Shown: positions 42,988 to 53,242 of the stretch, piece by piece
How the letters are laid out: every line of letters begins with the position of its first letter
Numbering within the stretch: position 1 is the stretch's first letter
From: Paraburkholderia translucens
GTDB taxonomy: Bacteria; Pseudomonadota; Gammaproteobacteria; Burkholderiales; Burkholderiaceae
Direction: 5' to 3'
DNA: 64,000 nt
Assembly: GCF_020881035.1 (NCBI RefSeq)
Contig: NZ_JAJITC010000002.1
Location: forward strand, 434,001 to 498,000
Made by a program: the position numbers and the translations under genes
The notes under the pieces: generated by a model
What the model saw: only the letters and a program-made list of their open reading frames with translations
The model's database searches: none
What the model was told of the DNA's origin: nothing

Positions 42988-43803
42988 ATGACTTATTTGC
43001 AGGAAGCGGGCCGGAGCGCGATTACCGTGCCGAAACTGCAGGCAATGCGCGACGCCGGCGAAAAGATCGCGATGCTCACCTGTTACGACGCGAGCTTCGC
43101 CGCGCTGCTCGATCGCGCGGGAGTCGACACGCTGCTGATCGGCGACTCGCTCGGCAACGTGCTGCAAGGCCAGGCGACCACGCTGCCGGTGTCGCTTGCC
43201 GACATCGCGTATCACACGGCGAGCGTCGCGCGCGCCCGGCCGTCGGCACTGATCGTCGCGGACTTGCCGTTCGGCACGTACGGCACGCGCGAAGACGCGT
43301 TCCGGAGTTCGGTCGAACTGATGCGCGCGGGCGCGCAAATGGTGAAACTCGAAGGCGGCGAATGGCTCGCGGACACCGTGCGGTTTCTGGTCGAGCGCTC
43401 GGTTCCGGTGTGCGCGCACGTCGGTCTCACACCGCAGTCGGTGCATGCGTTCGGCGGCTTCAAGGTGCAGGGCAAGACAGAAGCGGGCGCGAGCCAACTA
43501 CTGCGCGATTCGCTCGCTGTGCAGGAAGCCGGAGCGCAACTGATCGTGATGGAAGCGATCCCCTCGCAACTCGCGGGAGAAGTCACGAAGCAGCTGCGCA
43601 TTCCGACCATCGGCATCGGCGCGGGCCTCGACTGCTCGGGTCAGGTGCTCGTGCTGCATGACATGCTCGGGATCTTCCCAGGCAAGCGGCCGCGCTTCGT
43701 GAAAGATTTCATGCAGGGACAGCCGAGCATTCAGGCTGCCGTCGAGGCCTACGTGCGAGCGGTGAAGGACGGTACGTTTCCGGGCGCCGAGCACACGTTT
43801 TAA
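42988..43803 (+). CDS. panB: 3-methyl-2-oxobutanoate hydroxymethyltransferase
   Basis: 271 residues. First committed step of pantothenate synthesis, using 5,10-methylene-THF. The TIM-barrel signatures [64 protein letters not shown] and [23 protein letters not shown] (metal and ketopantoate site) are present. Same strand as folK and the kinase, 38 bp after the latter. Confidence 0.98.
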   Translation: MTYLQEAGRSAITVPKLQAMRDAGEKIAMLTCYDASFAALLDRAGVDTLLIGDSLGNVLQGQATTLPVSLADIAYHTASVARARPSALIVADLPFGTYGTREDAFRSSVELMRAGAQMVKLEGGEWLADTVRFLVERSVPVCAHVGLTPQSVHAFGGFKVQGKTEAGASQLLRDSLAVQEAGAQLIVMEAIPSQLAGEVTKQLRIPTIGIGAGLDCSGQVLVLHDMLGIFPGKRPRFVKDFMQGQPSIQAAVEAYVRAVKDGTFPGAEHTF

Positions 43804-43811
43804 TCCTTACT

Positions 43812-43831
43812 TGCCGCGCGAGCGCGCGGCA
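43812..43831. terminator. GC-rich hairpin between panB and pabBC (terminator-like)
   Basis: TGCCGCGC (43812-43819) pairs with GCGCGGCA (43824-43831), 4-base loop. No T-run follows, so this may be a transcription barrier rather than a classical terminator. The genes converge here. Confidence 0.45.
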
Positions 43832-43847
43832 TTCCGGCATCAGCGCT

Positions 43848-45731
43848 CTAACGAACGAGCCGTGCCGGTACCGCGCCGCGTAACGCGTTGCACACGAGCA
43901 GCGCGTCGGCGTTCAGCACATCAGCCTGGGTCAGCACTTTTTCAGCTGCCTGCAGGCCCGATGCCTCGTCGAGCAACACGCTTCGCATCACGCCAGGCAG
44001 CAGGCCTGAGGCGAGCGGCGGCGTCCACCATCGTCCCGCGAGCTTCACGAACACGTTCGACCTGCCGCCTTCGGTCAGCTCGCCGCGTTCGTTGAAAAAC
44101 AGCGTATCGAAGGCGCCTTTGGCCTCCGCTTCGCGCCACCCGCGGTCGTAGTCGGCGCGGCGCGTGGTCTTGTGGCGCAGCAGCGGATCGGCGGCGTGTG
44201 TCGGCGCGAATTGCGCGTCGGAGCCAAGCAGAACGCCTACGATCGCATCCGCCAGAGGCGCAAGTACCGCCGCTGTGATCTGCGTCGCGCCGCTCTTGCT
44301 CAACGCTAGCCGCATGCGGTGCGGAGTCTGCGCCGGCAGCCGCGCGCACTGCGCGGCAATCTCCTCACGAATGCGCCCTTCGTCGCACCCGAAGCCGAGC
44401 GTCGTGGCGCTCGACGACAAGCGCAGCAGATGCCGCTCGAGATGGCGCACGCCGTCTTCCCGCGTCACGTACATCGTTTCGAACAGGTCGAAGCCCGGCT
44501 CGGCGCCGGTCAGAAAACGTCCTTTCAATCGACACTCCTCGTGCTCCTCGGCGGCCACGCTGTCGAGCACGATGCCCGCGCCGATGCCCATGCTGCCGCG
44601 CAGGCAGTCCATGCCGCCGGATTGCGCCGACGCCGTCAGCGTCAGCGTGCGGATTGCCACCGACAGACAGAAGTCGCCGCAATCGTGATCGTCGCCCGGC
44701 GCATCGAGCCACCCGATCGCACCGGTATAAAGCCCGCGCGGCGTGCTTTCCAGCTCGTCGATCAACTGCATCGTGCGATGCTTGGGCGCACCGGTAATCG
44801 AGCCGCAGGGGAACAGGGCGCGCAGAATCGTCGCAAACGAGGTACCGCCGAGCAAGGTCGCTTCCACCGTCGACGTCATCTGCCACACCGACGCATACGG
44901 CTCGACGGAAAAAAGCGCGGGCACGTTGACCGACCCGATCCGGGCGACCCGCGACAGATCGTTACGCAGCAAATCGACGATCATCACGTTCTCGGCGCGA
45001 TTCTTCGGGTCATTGGCGAGAAACCTGGCGTTGCCCTGGTCGGTGACGGGATCATCCGAGCGCGGCGCCGTACCTTTCATGGGCCGCGCGCGCAGCGTCG
45101 CGCCGTGCTTTTCGACGAACAGCTCGGGCGAACACGACAGCACCCACGCATCGTCCGGCAACCCGATCAACGCGCCGAACGGCACTGGCTGACGCGCGCG
45201 CAAACGCCGATAAAAGGCGAGCGGCGAGCCGAACACGTCGAAGCCGAGCCGGTACGTGTAGTTGACCTGATAGGAATCGCCCGCGCACAGGGCGGCGTGA
45301 ATCGCGTCGATCGCCGCTTCGAACTGCGCGCGATCGACGCTTTCGCGCACGTTCGCCGTGCCCGCGACCGACGGCTCCAGCGCGCCGTTATCGCGCGCCA
45401 TCAGCCACGCGTCGACCTCCTCGCGCGCCAGCTTCGTGCAGTGTTCGAACAATAAAAAACGCAGCGTGGCATTGCCACGCTGCGTTTCAGTGGGCCGAAG
45501 CTGATCGATGCCGACAAGCGAACGCCCAAATTCATAGTCGGCCAGCACGACGGCGTGCACACCGTTGCGGGTATCCGCCGCGACGCCGTCGCACACCGCT
45601 TCGAGCTGCGCCGCCCCGGTACACACCCGCTCGCGCACGAAACCCGTGTACAAGCGGCTCGACGGAAGCGCCGCCGTTGCACCGCAATCGTCGAGTAGAG
45701 CGAACACCGCGTCGCGACTGTTCACCGCCAT
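43848..45731 (-). CDS. pabB: Fused aminodeoxychorismate synthase component I and 4-amino-4-deoxychorismate lyase (PabB-PabC)
   Basis: 627 residues from ATG 45731. The first two thirds are PabB-like: SYQVNYTYRLGF, FVEKHGATLRARPMKGTAPR, NRAENVMIVDLLRNDLSRV and the chorismate-binding LFPCGSITGAPKHRTMQLIDELE. The last third is PabC-like, a class IV PLP fold: FDLFETMYVTREDGVRHLERHLLRL, TTRRADYDRGW, DTLFFNERGELTEGGRSNVFVK and LLPGVMRSVLLDE. Together they make 4-aminobenzoate for folate from chorismate, with a glutamine amidotransferase (PabA) needed from elsewhere. Starts 18 bp after the dnaJ stop. Confidence 0.9.
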   Translation of the reverse strand: MAVNSRDAVFALLDDCGATAALPSSRLYTGFVRERVCTGAAQLEAVCDGVAADTRNGVHAVVLADYEFGRSLVGIDQLRPTETQRGNATLRFLLFEHCTKLAREEVDAWLMARDNGALEPSVAGTANVRESVDRAQFEAAIDAIHAALCAGDSYQVNYTYRLGFDVFGSPLAFYRRLRARQPVPFGALIGLPDDAWVLSCSPELFVEKHGATLRARPMKGTAPRSDDPVTDQGNARFLANDPKNRAENVMIVDLLRNDLSRVARIGSVNVPALFSVEPYASVWQMTSTVEATLLGGTSFATILRALFPCGSITGAPKHRTMQLIDELESTPRGLYTGAIGWLDAPGDDHDCGDFCLSVAIRTLTLTASAQSGGMDCLRGSMGIGAGIVLDSVAAEEHEECRLKGRFLTGAEPGFDLFETMYVTREDGVRHLERHLLRLSSSATTLGFGCDEGRIREEIAAQCARLPAQTPHRMRLALSKSGATQITAAVLAPLADAIVGVLLGSDAQFAPTHAADPLLRHKTTRRADYDRGWREAEAKGAFDTLFFNERGELTEGGRSNVFVKLAGRWWTPPLASGLLPGVMRSVLLDEASGLQAAEKVLTQADVLNADALLVCNALRGAVPARLVR

Positions 45732-45749
45732 ACTGACCGCCAAATCAGA

Positions 45750-46886
45750 TCAATCGAAAAAGCTCTTCACGCGATCGAACCAGCTCTTGCTTTGCGGACT
45801 ATGCCGCGCACCGCCTTCCACGAGCGCCTTTTCGAACTGCTTGAGCAGATCGCGCTGCGCCTCGGTAAGCTTGACCGGCGTTTCGACCTGCACGTGCACG
45901 TACAGATCGCCGGCGATACTCGAGCGCAGCCCCTTGATGCCCTTGCCGCGCAAACGGAACGTCTTGCCCGACTGCGTGCCTTCGGGCACCGTGAAGCTCG
46001 CGCGGCCGGCGAGCGTCGGCACTTCGATCTCGCCGCCGAGCGCCGCGGTGGTGAACGGGATCGGCATCTGGCAATGCAGATCGTCGCCGTCGCGCTCGAA
46101 CACCGAGTGCTGCTTGATATGAATCTCTACGTACAGATCGCCCGAGGGGCCGCCGTTGATGCCCGGCTCGCCGTTGCCGGCCGAGCGGATGCGCATGCCG
46201 TCGTCGATACCGGCCGGAATCTTCACTTCGAGCGTCTTGGTTTCCTTCACCTTGCCTGCGCCGTGGCAGTGATTGCACGGTTCGGGGATGTAGGTGCCGG
46301 AGCCGTGGCACTTCGGGCAAGTCTGCTGGATGCTGAAAAAGCCCTGCGACATGCGCACCGAACCCGAGCCGCTGCAGGTCGGGCAGGTTTCCGGCTTGGT
46401 GCCCGGCTTCGCACCCGAGCCGTGACACACTTCGCACGAGACCCAGCTCGGCACGCGAATCTGCGTGTCGTAGCCGTGCGCGGCCTGCTCGAGCGTGATT
46501 TCCATGCTGTAGCGCAGATCGGCGCCACGATACACCTGCGGGCCCGCGCGGCCGCCTGAGCGTCCGCCGCCGGCCGCCTGGCCGAAGATGTCGCCGAAGA
46601 TGTCGCCGAACGCATCGGCAAAGCCGCCGAAACCTTGCGCGCCGGCCCCACCCATGTTCGGATCGACGCCCGCGTGGCCGTACTGATCGTACGCAGCGCG
46701 CTTTTGCGAATCCGACAGCATTTCATAGGCTTCCTTCACTTCCTTGAAATGCTCTTCCGCATCCTTGTTGCCCGGATTGCGGTCGGGGTGGTACTTCATC
46801 GCCAGCTTGCGATAAGCCTTCTTGATTTCGTCGTCGCTCGAGTTCTTTGCGACGCCCAGAACCTCGTAGTAATCCCGTTTCGCCAT
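45750..46886 (-). CDS. dnaJ: Chaperone protein DnaJ
   Basis: 378 residues. J-domain with the HPD tripeptide ([18 protein letters not shown]), Gly/Phe-rich linker ([17 protein letters not shown]), a zinc-binding domain with four CxxCxGxG-type repeats ([36 protein letters not shown]) and the C-terminal substrate-binding domains. Stimulates DnaK ATPase. Lies 270 bp after dnaK on the same strand. Confidence 0.98.
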   Translation of the reverse strand: MAKRDYYEVLGVAKNSSDDEIKKAYRKLAMKYHPDRNPGNKDAEEHFKEVKEAYEMLSDSQKRAAYDQYGHAGVDPNMGGAGAQGFGGFADAFGDIFGDIFGQAAGGGRSGGRAGPQVYRGADLRYSMEITLEQAAHGYDTQIRVPSWVSCEVCHGSGAKPGTKPETCPTCSGSGSVRMSQGFFSIQQTCPKCHGSGTYIPEPCNHCHGAGKVKETKTLEVKIPAGIDDGMRIRSAGNGEPGINGGPSGDLYVEIHIKQHSVFERDGDDLHCQMPIPFTTAALGGEIEVPTLAGRASFTVPEGTQSGKTFRLRGKGIKGLRSSIAGDLYVHVQVETPVKLTEAQRDLLKQFEKALVEGGARHSPQSKSWFDRVKSFFD

Positions 46887-47108
46887 ATCGGTTCAACGCC
46901 GCCGCGCAAAGCGACGCGGCAGCTCCTTGTGAATGCTGTGGAGTCTCACGACTCGTCCGGCCGCTGTCTGCGCCGCGCCAGAGCACGGTTCAAAACAACG
47001 CCCTCCATAAAACAAACGTGCCCGGAGAGCCCAAAAGGCTCGCCAGGCGCGAGAAAACCGCTCTTGCACTTGAGGGCGCCAGAGGGGCGCCGTTCTCGTG
47101 CAGCCGGG

Positions 47109-47130
47109 CCGTGCACATTGCTGTGCACGG
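47109..47130 (-). repeat. Hairpin between dnaK and dnaJ
   Basis: CCGTGCACA (47109-47117) and TGTGCACGG (47122-47130), 4-base loop, in the 270-bp gap after the dnaK stop. On the transcribed strand it forms a 9-bp stem with a GCAA tetraloop. No T-run follows, so a partial terminator or an RNA processing/stability element is suggested. Confidence 0.55.
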
Positions 47131-47156
47131 CTTTACGGTCGGATGCCGACCTGGCT

Positions 47157-49106
47157 TTAGTCCTTCTTCACTTCCTTGAACTCAGCGTCGACCACGTCGT
47201 CGGCCTGCTCGCTCGCGCCCGCCGATGCACCGGCACCGCCCGCCGCGCCCGCTGCCGCCTCGGCACCTTGCGCAGCCTGCATGTCGGCGTACATCTTCTC
47301 GCCCATCTTCTGCGAGGCCGTGGCCACCGCTTCGATCTTCGCTTCGATCGCGGCTTTGTCGCTCGCGCTGCTCTTGAGCGCGTCTTCGAGGTCCTTCAAC
47401 GCGGCTTCGATCTTGGCCTTCTCGCCAGCTTCGAGCTTGTCGCCGTACTCGGTCAGCGCCTTCTTCGTGCTGTGGACGAGCGCGTCACCCTGATTGCGGG
47501 CGTCGGCCAGCTCACGCAGCTTGTGATCTTCTTCCGCGTTCGCTTCGGCGTCCTTCACCATCTTTTCGATTTCGGCTTCGGACAGACCCGAGTTCGCCTT
47601 GATCGTGATGCGGTTCTCCTTGCCGGTCGCCTTGTCCTTCGCGCCGACGTGCAGAATGCCGTTTGCGTCGATGTCGAAGCTCACTTCGATCTGCGGCACG
47701 CCGCGCGGTGCCGGCGGAATGCCTTCGAGGTTGAACTCGCCGAGCAGCTTGTTGCCCGCTGCCATTTCGCGTTCGCCCTGGTACACCTTGATCGTCACGG
47801 CGCTCTGATTGTCGTCAGCCGTCGAGTAGACCTGCGCGTGCTTGGTCGGGATCGTGGTGTTCTTGTTGATCATCTTCGTCATCACGCCGCCGAGCGTTTC
47901 GATGCCGAGCGAGAGCGGCGTCACGTCGAGCAGCAGCACGTCCTTGCGGTCGCCCGACAGAACCTGGCCCTGGATCGCGGCACCCACGGCCACGGCTTCG
48001 TCCGGGTTCACGTCACGGCGCGGGTCCTTGCCGAAGAACTCCTTCACCTTCTCCTGCACCTTCGGCATACGGGTCATACCGCCGACCAGGATCACGTCGT
48101 CGACTTCGCCGACCTTCACGCCTGCGTCCTTGATCGCGACGCGGCACGGCTCGATGGTGCGTTCGATCAGGTCTTCGACCAGCGCTTCGAGCTTGGCGCG
48201 CGTGATCTTCAGGTTCAGGTGCTTCGGACCCGATGCGTCCGCCGTGATGTACGGCAGGTTGATTTCGGTCTGCTGGCTCGACGACAGCTCGATCTTCGCC
48301 TTTTCAGCCGATTCCTTCAGGCGCTGCAGCGCGAGCACGTCTTTCGACAGATCGACGCCCTGCTCCTTCTTGAACTCGCTGATGATGTAATCGATGATGC
48401 GCTGGTCGAAGTCTTCGCCGCCGAGGAACGTATCGCCGTTCGTGGACAGCACTTCGAACTGCATTTCACCGTCGACGTCGGCGATTTCGATGATCGAGAT
48501 GTCGAACGTGCCGCCACCGAGGTCGAACACGGCGATCTTGCGGTCGCCCTTTTCAGCCTTGTCGAGACCGAATGCGAGCGCGGCTGCGGTCGGTTCGTTG
48601 ATGATCCGCTTCACTTCGAGACCGGCGATGCGGCCCGCGTCCTTGGTGGCCTGACGCTGACTGTCGTTGAAGTACGCCGGAACCGTGATCACCGCTTCGC
48701 TGACGGTTTCGCCGAGGTAATCCTCAGCGGTCTTCTTCATCTTGCGCAGCACTTCAGCGGAAATCTGCGGCGGCGCCAGCTTCTGATCGCGCACTTCGAC
48801 CCATGCGTCGCCATTGTCGGCCTTGACGATCCGGTACGGCATCAGACCGATGTCCTTCTGCACTTCCTTTTCTTCGAAGCGGCGGCCGATCAGGCGCTTG
48901 ACCGCGTACAGCGTGTTCTTCGGGTTCGTGACCGACTGACGCTTGGCCGGCGCGCCAACGAGGATCTCGTTGTCTTCCATGTACGCGATGATCGACGGCG
49001 TGGTGCGCGCGCCTTCCGAATTCTCGATGACCTTGACCGAGTTGCCTTCCATGATCGCCACGCACGAGTTGGTCGTGCCGAGGTCGATGCCGATGATTTT
49101 GCCCAT
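47157..49106 (-). CDS. dnaK: Chaperone protein DnaK (Hsp70)
   Basis: 649 residues from ATG 49106 ([21 protein letters not shown]). Hsp70 signatures [22 protein letters not shown] (here [14 protein letters not shown]), and [14 protein letters not shown] are present, then the substrate-binding beta domain and a C-terminal helical lid ending with an Ala/Gly-rich tail and [14 protein letters not shown]-driven folding chaperone with DnaJ and GrpE. A sigma-32-like promoter lies about 100 bp upstream. Confidence 0.99.
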   Translation of the reverse strand: MGKIIGIDLGTTNSCVAIMEGNSVKVIENSEGARTTPSIIAYMEDNEILVGAPAKRQSVTNPKNTLYAVKRLIGRRFEEKEVQKDIGLMPYRIVKADNGDAWVEVRDQKLAPPQISAEVLRKMKKTAEDYLGETVSEAVITVPAYFNDSQRQATKDAGRIAGLEVKRIINEPTAAALAFGLDKAEKGDRKIAVFDLGGGTFDISIIEIADVDGEMQFEVLSTNGDTFLGGEDFDQRIIDYIISEFKKEQGVDLSKDVLALQRLKESAEKAKIELSSSQQTEINLPYITADASGPKHLNLKITRAKLEALVEDLIERTIEPCRVAIKDAGVKVGEVDDVILVGGMTRMPKVQEKVKEFFGKDPRRDVNPDEAVAVGAAIQGQVLSGDRKDVLLLDVTPLSLGIETLGGVMTKMINKNTTIPTKHAQVYSTADDNQSAVTIKVYQGEREMAAGNKLLGEFNLEGIPPAPRGVPQIEVSFDIDANGILHVGAKDKATGKENRITIKANSGLSEAEIEKMVKDAEANAEEDHKLRELADARNQGDALVHSTKKALTEYGDKLEAGEKAKIEAALKDLEDALKSSASDKAAIEAKIEAVATASQKMGEKMYADMQAAQGAEAAAGAAGGAGASAGASEQADDVVDAEFKEVKKD

Positions 49107-49437
49107 TTTTACGAATCTCCTGACTTTGATCGCTGCGGAAAGCGCCCGGTTGGCCCATCTGGCGGCGGGGCGATCCGCTCTCAATTCATACCTGCACTCA
49201 ACATAAGTGCGGCCACATCGTTTTCAAGACCTTTTATGCGATGCGGTCTTTAATTTTTTTCAATCACGGGGCGGGCCCTTGAAACTTCGCTGCGCGCCCG
49301 CTCCGTCAGCCTGCACGGCGACCCGGCGTTGCTGGCCGCAAGTGCCTGAATCGACTGGACGTTTTGCGACGCGAAGCGATGCGAAACGACGATGCAGGCG
49401 CGACGGGCGCACACGCCCGGCGCGCGCCTCGCCGTAC
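49107..49437. other. 331-bp gap between grpE and dnaK
   Basis: Holds the candidate dnaK promoter (49201-49228) and its leader. The region 49260-49437 shows no gene or repeat that can be supported. Confidence 0.5.
49201..49228 (-). promoter_or_regulatory. Candidate sigma-32 promoter for dnaK
   Basis: Minus-strand -35 CTTGAAA (49228-49222), 13-base spacer, -10 ACTTATGT (49208-49201). The -35 is perfect; the -10 matches the CCCCATNT consensus at only some positions. Placed about 95 bp before the dnaK ATG. Confidence 0.6.
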
Positions 49438-50034
49438 TTATTTCGGCGCCGCGACCGTCACGAGCGCGGGACGCAGCACGCGGTCCGCGATCACGAAACC
49501 CTTTTGCAACACCGCGACGACGGTGTTCGGCTCCTGGTCGGCCGGCACCATCGAAATTGCCTGATGACGATGCGGGTCGAACTTTTCCCCAACCGGATTG
49601 ATGGCGACGACGCGGCCCTTCTCGAGCGCGCCACTCAGCTGGCGCAGCGTGAGCTCGACGCCCTCGCGGACCTTCTGCAGGTCGTCGGATGAATGGGCCA
49701 CGGCCGCCTCGAGACTGTCGACCACGGGCAGCAGATGCTCGGCGAAGCTCTCGATTGCGAACTTGTGCGCCTTGGCGACGTCTTCCTGGGCGCGACGCCG
49801 CACGTTTTCGGTTTCCGCCTTCGCACGCAGGAAGCTCTCCTGCAGCTCGGCGATCTTCGCCTGAGCCTCGGCCAGCGCCTGCTCGCCAGCGTCCGGCGCC
49901 GCTTCAGCGGCGGTGCCGGCGTCCGGCTGCTGAGCAGCGGCCTGGGCGGCCTGAGCGGCCTCGGCGGCCTGGCGCGCGGCTTCGTCGGCGGGCGTGGGAG
50001 TCTGGCTCGTCGGGTTCTCTTGCGTGTTTTCCAT
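49438..50034 (-). CDS. grpE: Nucleotide exchange factor GrpE
   Basis: 198 residues from ATG 50034. An Ala/Gln-rich disordered N-terminus (to about 60), then a long coiled coil ([34 protein letters not shown]) and the beta domain ([39 protein letters not shown]). Releases ADP from DnaK. A sigma-32 promoter lies about 120-150 bp upstream. Confidence 0.98.
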   Translation of the reverse strand: MENTQENPTSQTPTPADEAARQAAEAAQAAQAAAQQPDAGTAAEAAPDAGEQALAEAQAKIAELQESFLRAKAETENVRRRAQEDVAKAHKFAIESFAEHLLPVVDSLEAAVAHSSDDLQKVREGVELTLRQLSGALEKGRVVAINPVGEKFDPHRHQAISMVPADQEPNTVVAVLQKGFVIADRVLRPALVTVAAPK

Positions 50035-50154
50035 GTCGCTGAAAGTCGTAAAAAAGTGAAAGCCAAAGACGGTGAAAACCGTTCCAACACGCGGCGATTT
50101 GTGCGTTGCAAAATCGCGACACGCGCCTTCGCGGCGACCGCCAGTCCGGACCGC

Positions 50155-50182
50155 AGATGGGGCCTGAATGGACCGTTTCAAG
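50155..50182 (-). promoter_or_regulatory. Sigma-32 (heat-shock) promoter for grpE
   Basis: Minus strand: -35 CTTGAAA (50182-50176), 13-base spacer, -10 CCCCATCT (50162-50155). Both boxes match the sigma-32 consensus CTTGAAA / CCCCATNT exactly at the conserved positions. Predicted transcription start about 50148, giving a leader of about 115 nt before grpE. Confidence 0.9.
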
Positions 50183-50338
50183 CGGCTCCGGCGGTTTTTT
50201 CGCAGCACCTTCGGGCAGGCGAAATGCGCCGTAACGACCATTATCGTGGCGCGATCAGATAGACATTGAGTGCGGCCCGCAACTGGCCTATTCTCCAGTC
50301 ATACAGCAGAAATGCCACGTTAACCCTAATTTGACGCA

Positions 50339-50356
50339 AGGGCTTACCGAAGCCCT
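50339..50356. repeat. Hairpin AGGGCTT-ACCG-AAGCCCT
   Basis: Seven-base perfect stem with a 4-base loop, between a weak -35 and -10 before the small gene at 50408. Possible operator. Confidence 0.45.
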
Positions 50357-50407
50357 ACAGTTGTTCCGATCGCTGCTTCAGCCCACCATCTTCCCAAGGG
50401 GAGTACC

Positions 50408-50569
50408 GTGAAACTGACCTTTGCAATCGGGGTGGTCGCATTGGTACTGATCGGGGGCACCACGACCATCTGCATGTCCGGTGCGGTCAACGACCACACC
50501 ACCGAGTATGGCGGCGCGAGAGCCACGATGGAGCAGTTCCTCAATCCCCACCTGAAAATCTGTCGATAG
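50408..50569 (+). CDS. Small secreted or membrane protein, 53 residues, unknown
   Basis: GTG start at 50408 with AAGGGGAG five bases before. The product begins KLTFAIGVVALVLIGGTTTIC, a signal-like or membrane-anchor segment, and ends MEQFLNPHLKICR with two cysteines in all (Cys about 22 and 52). The short length hides it from size-filtered annotation. Its last 29 bases overlap the end of hslR on the other strand. No family is recognised. Confidence 0.55.
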   Translation: MKLTFAIGVVALVLIGGTTTICMSGAVNDHTTEYGGARATMEQFLNPHLKICR

Positions 50570-50948
50570 TGCGCCGGTCGCGTTTGGTCGGCCGCCCGTG
50601 CAGCGCGGCAGCCGGCTCGTGGTACACCCTGCGCCGCTCCTGCTCGACCTGCCGCTTCGCCCTGCTCTCCGCGGTTTCTGCATAAAGCGTCTGAGCCACG
50701 CTCGCTGGGCCGCGCACGTCGCACACGCCCAGCACTTCGACCTGCCACACGAACCGCTCGATCTCGATTTCGACCAGATCTCCGACACGCACGTCCTTCG
50801 CCGGTTTCACAGCCACACCGGCGATGCGCACACGCCCCTTCTCGACCGCGTCCGCAGCCAGCGAGCGCGTCTTGAAAAAGCGCGCTGCCCACAGCCATTT
50901 GTCTATGCGCAGCCTGGCGCCCGGTTCGGTTGAAATGCGATAGTTCAT
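50541..50948 (-). CDS. hslR: Heat shock protein 15 (S4-domain ribosome rescue protein)
   Basis: 135 residues. The S4 RNA-binding fold is seen in RLRIDKWLWAARFFKTRSLAADAVEKGRVRIAGVAVKPAKDVRVGDLVEI. Hsp15 binds free 50S subunits that still carry a nascent chain and helps recycle them. The C-terminal region is basic (RPTKRDRRTIDRF). Starts 8 bp after the hemH stop, so it is probably co-transcribed. Confidence 0.92.
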   Translation of the reverse strand: MNYRISTEPGARLRIDKWLWAARFFKTRSLAADAVEKGRVRIAGVAVKPAKDVRVGDLVEIEIERFVWQVEVLGVCDVRGPASVAQTLYAETAESRAKRQVEQERRRVYHEPAAALHGRPTKRDRRTIDRFSGGD

Positions 50949-50956
50949 CTGCGTAC

Positions 50957-52027
50957 TCAAGCTCCTGTGGTGTGCGGCACGGGTACCGCCTGCACCGGCC
51001 ATCCCTGCAGATGCTGCGCAACGATTTCGCCGAGCGCGGCAACCCACGGCTGCGCCGCGTTCAGACAGGCGATCCGGTGAAACTCCTTGCCGCCCGCCCG
51101 CAAAAATTCGTCGCGCACTTCCATGCCGATTTCCTCGATCGTCTCGAGGCAGTCGGCGGTGAAGCCTGGGCAGAACACGTCGGCACGTCGCACGCCTGCC
51201 GCGCCGAGTTCCTTCAACGTCGGTGCCGTGTAGGGCTGCAGCCACTCGGCCTTGCCGAAGCGCGACTGGAACGTGATGCGGCATTCCACCGGCGACAACC
51301 CGAGCGCCTGCATCAGCAGCGCGGCGGTCTGCTGGCATTGTTCGTGGTACGGGTCGCCCAGGTCGAGCGTGCGCTTCGGTACGCCGTGAAAGCTCAGCAC
51401 GAGCTTGTCGCCCGCAGCGAAGTCCGGGCGGCCGTGCTGATGCCAATAGTGATGCACCTGCGCGGCGAGCGCCGCGATATACGCCGGGTGATCGGCGTAC
51501 TGGCGCACCGTGCGGATTTCCGGCTGGTTGCGCATGCGTTTGAGCGCGCCAAAGGCTTCATCGAACGCAGTCGCGGTAGTCGACGACGAATACTGCGGAT
51601 ACATCGGCATCAGCAATACGCGTTCGGCGCCGGCGAGCTTCAGCTGGTTGAGCATGGCCGGAATGCCGGGCGTGCCGTAGCGCATCGCGTAATCGACCAG
51701 CACGGTGTAGTCGTTCAGTTGCAGCAGATGACGCAAGCCCTCCAGCTGCTTCTCGGTATGCACGCGCAGCGGCGAGCCCTCGGGCGTCCACACCGCCGCG
51801 TACTTCCTGGCGGAGCTGCGGCCACGAAACGGCAGAATCAGCAGACGCAGAATGAGCTGCCACAGCAACGCGGGAATTTCGACCACGCGCGGGTCGGAGA
51901 GGAACTGTGCGAGATAGCGGCGCACCGCGCGCGGCGTCGGCGCGTCGGGCGTGCCGAGATTGATCAGCAACACGGCGACGCGATGCGACGTGGCGTTCTG
52001 TGAAGGCCGCTCGAGGTCGAAACGCAT
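50957..52027 (-). CDS. hemH: Ferrochelatase
   Basis: 356 residues from ATG 52027. Inserts Fe(II) into protoporphyrin IX, the last step of haem synthesis. Signatures [71 protein letters not shown] (active-site His) and [20 protein letters not shown] are present. The five residues before the ATG in the frame are left out. Soluble or peripheral to the membrane. Confidence 0.97.
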   Translation of the reverse strand: MRFDLERPSQNATSHRVAVLLINLGTPDAPTPRAVRRYLAQFLSDPRVVEIPALLWQLILRLLILPFRGRSSARKYAAVWTPEGSPLRVHTEKQLEGLRHLLQLNDYTVLVDYAMRYGTPGIPAMLNQLKLAGAERVLLMPMYPQYSSSTTATAFDEAFGALKRMRNQPEIRTVRQYADHPAYIAALAAQVHHYWHQHGRPDFAAGDKLVLSFHGVPKRTLDLGDPYHEQCQQTAALLMQALGLSPVECRITFQSRFGKAEWLQPYTAPTLKELGAAGVRRADVFCPGFTADCLETIEEIGMEVRDEFLRAGGKEFHRIACLNAAQPWVAALGEIVAQHLQGWPVQAVPVPHTTGA

Positions 52028-52208
52028 AGGCAGCAGAATCACCGCTTCATGCGGCGAGTCGATTCAATGGAGATTCATTATAGCGGCGCGGGTTCCGCCC
52101 GGCCCCGCCAGACACCCATGGCCATTCGGACGATTGGCAGACGCCGCGCGTTCGCGCATGATGGCCGGCACGGGGCTGCGAAGACGGCAGCCGCGCGCGG
52201 CGCGAGGA

Positions 52209-53228
52209 CTACTGCTGACTCAGCGTCATGGACAGCAGCCGCGCCGTGATGTCGACGATCGGGATCACGCGGCTGTAGGCCATGCGGGTCGGCCCAATCA
52301 CGCCGAGCGTGCCGACGATCTTTCCGTTCACCTCGTACGGCGCGGTGACGACGCTCATTTCCTCGATCGGCACCAGAGTCGATTCGCCGCCGATGAAAAT
52401 CTGCACCCCCGCCGCATGACTCGACACGTCGAGCAACTGAAGGAGGCTGGTCTTCTGGTCGAACACATCGAACAGCTTGCGCAGGCGCGCCATGTCCGAC
52501 GAAAGGTCGGCGACTTCGAGCAGATTGCGCTCGCCCGAGATCAGCACGGTCTCGCCGGTGTCGGAATCGTCGGTGCTCGCGGTGACGGCCGCGTGCATGA
52601 GCGAGGTCATGTCGCCGCGCAGTTCGTCGATTTCCTCGCGCAGGCGGCGGCGCACTTCGTCGAACGACAGGCCCGCGAAGTGCGCGTTGATGTAATTGGA
52701 GGCTTCCACGAGCTGCGACGGCGAAAAGTCGCGCTGGGTAGCGAGGATGCGGTTTTGCACGTCGCCTTCGGGCGTCACGATGATCAGCAGAATGCGCTTG
52801 TCGGACAGGCGCATGAATTCGATCTGCTTGAACACGTGGCTGCGGCGCGGCGTAAGCACCACGCCGGCGAACTGCGAGAGGTTGGACAGCACGCTCGCCG
52901 CCGCGGCGACGATCTTCTGCGGCTCGCCCGCCTGCAGCGTGGTCTTGACGGTGCGCATCACCGCTTCCTCGTCGGCGGCGGATTCGACCGTCAACATCGT
53001 GTCGACGAACAGACGGTAGCCGCGCGGCGTCGGAATGCGCCCCGCCGAAGTATGCGGACTGATCACGAGCCCCAGATCCTCGAGGTCGGACATCACGTTG
53101 CGAATCGTGGCCGGACTCAGTTCGAGGCCCGAATAACGCGACAGCGTGCGCGAGCCGACCGGCTGACCTTCGGCGATGTAGCGCTCGATCAGCGTTTTGA
53201 GGAGGGTTTGTGCGCGAGGATCTAGCAT
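52209..53228 (-). CDS. hrcA: Heat-inducible transcription repressor HrcA
   Basis: 339 residues. The N-terminal winged helix ([26 protein letters not shown] and [38 protein letters not shown]) binds CIRCE elements; the rest is a GAF-like domain and dimerisation part. No CIRCE element was found in this window, so its targets (such as groESL) lie elsewhere. Promoter: TAAAAT 8 bases before the ATG suggests a leaderless start. Confidence 0.97.
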   Translation of the reverse strand: MLDPRAQTLLKTLIERYIAEGQPVGSRTLSRYSGLELSPATIRNVMSDLEDLGLVISPHTSAGRIPTPRGYRLFVDTMLTVESAADEEAVMRTVKTTLQAGEPQKIVAAAASVLSNLSQFAGVVLTPRRSHVFKQIEFMRLSDKRILLIIVTPEGDVQNRILATQRDFSPSQLVEASNYINAHFAGLSFDEVRRRLREEIDELRGDMTSLMHAAVTASTDDSDTGETVLISGERNLLEVADLSSDMARLRKLFDVFDQKTSLLQLLDVSSHAAGVQIFIGGESTLVPIEEMSVVTAPYEVNGKIVGTLGVIGPTRMAYSRVIPIVDITARLLSMTLSQQ

Positions 53229-53236
53229 GACGAAAA

Positions 53237-53242
53237 ATTTTA
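53237..53242 (-). promoter_or_regulatory. Candidate -10 box TAAAAT 8 nt before hrcA
   Basis: Minus-strand TAAAAT (53242-53237); the ATG begins at 53228. No Shine-Dalgarno sequence is visible between. Confidence 0.4.

Larger units (their letters stand above)
50035..50407. other. 373-bp gap between grpE and the small gene
   Basis: Contains the divergent promoters: the sigma-32 promoter for grpE (50155-50182) and, for the small plus-strand gene, a weak TTGACG (50331-50336) / TACAGT (50356-50361) pair with a hairpin between (50339-50356). Confidence 0.6.

Noticed and set aside
49193..49215. GCACT...AGTGC near dnaK as a CIRCE element for HrcA
   Set aside because: The spacing between arms is 7, whereas CIRCE has TTAGCACTC-N9-GAGTGCTAA; flanking bases do not match either.
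46635..49253. 872-residue plus-strand open frame over dnaK
   Set aside because: It is the antisense shadow of dnaK and dnaJ, with no ribosome binding site or domain.
49275..49290. Plus-strand CTTGAAA as a heat-shock promoter
   Set aside because: No CCCCAT-like -10 at the right distance and no gene to drive on that strand.
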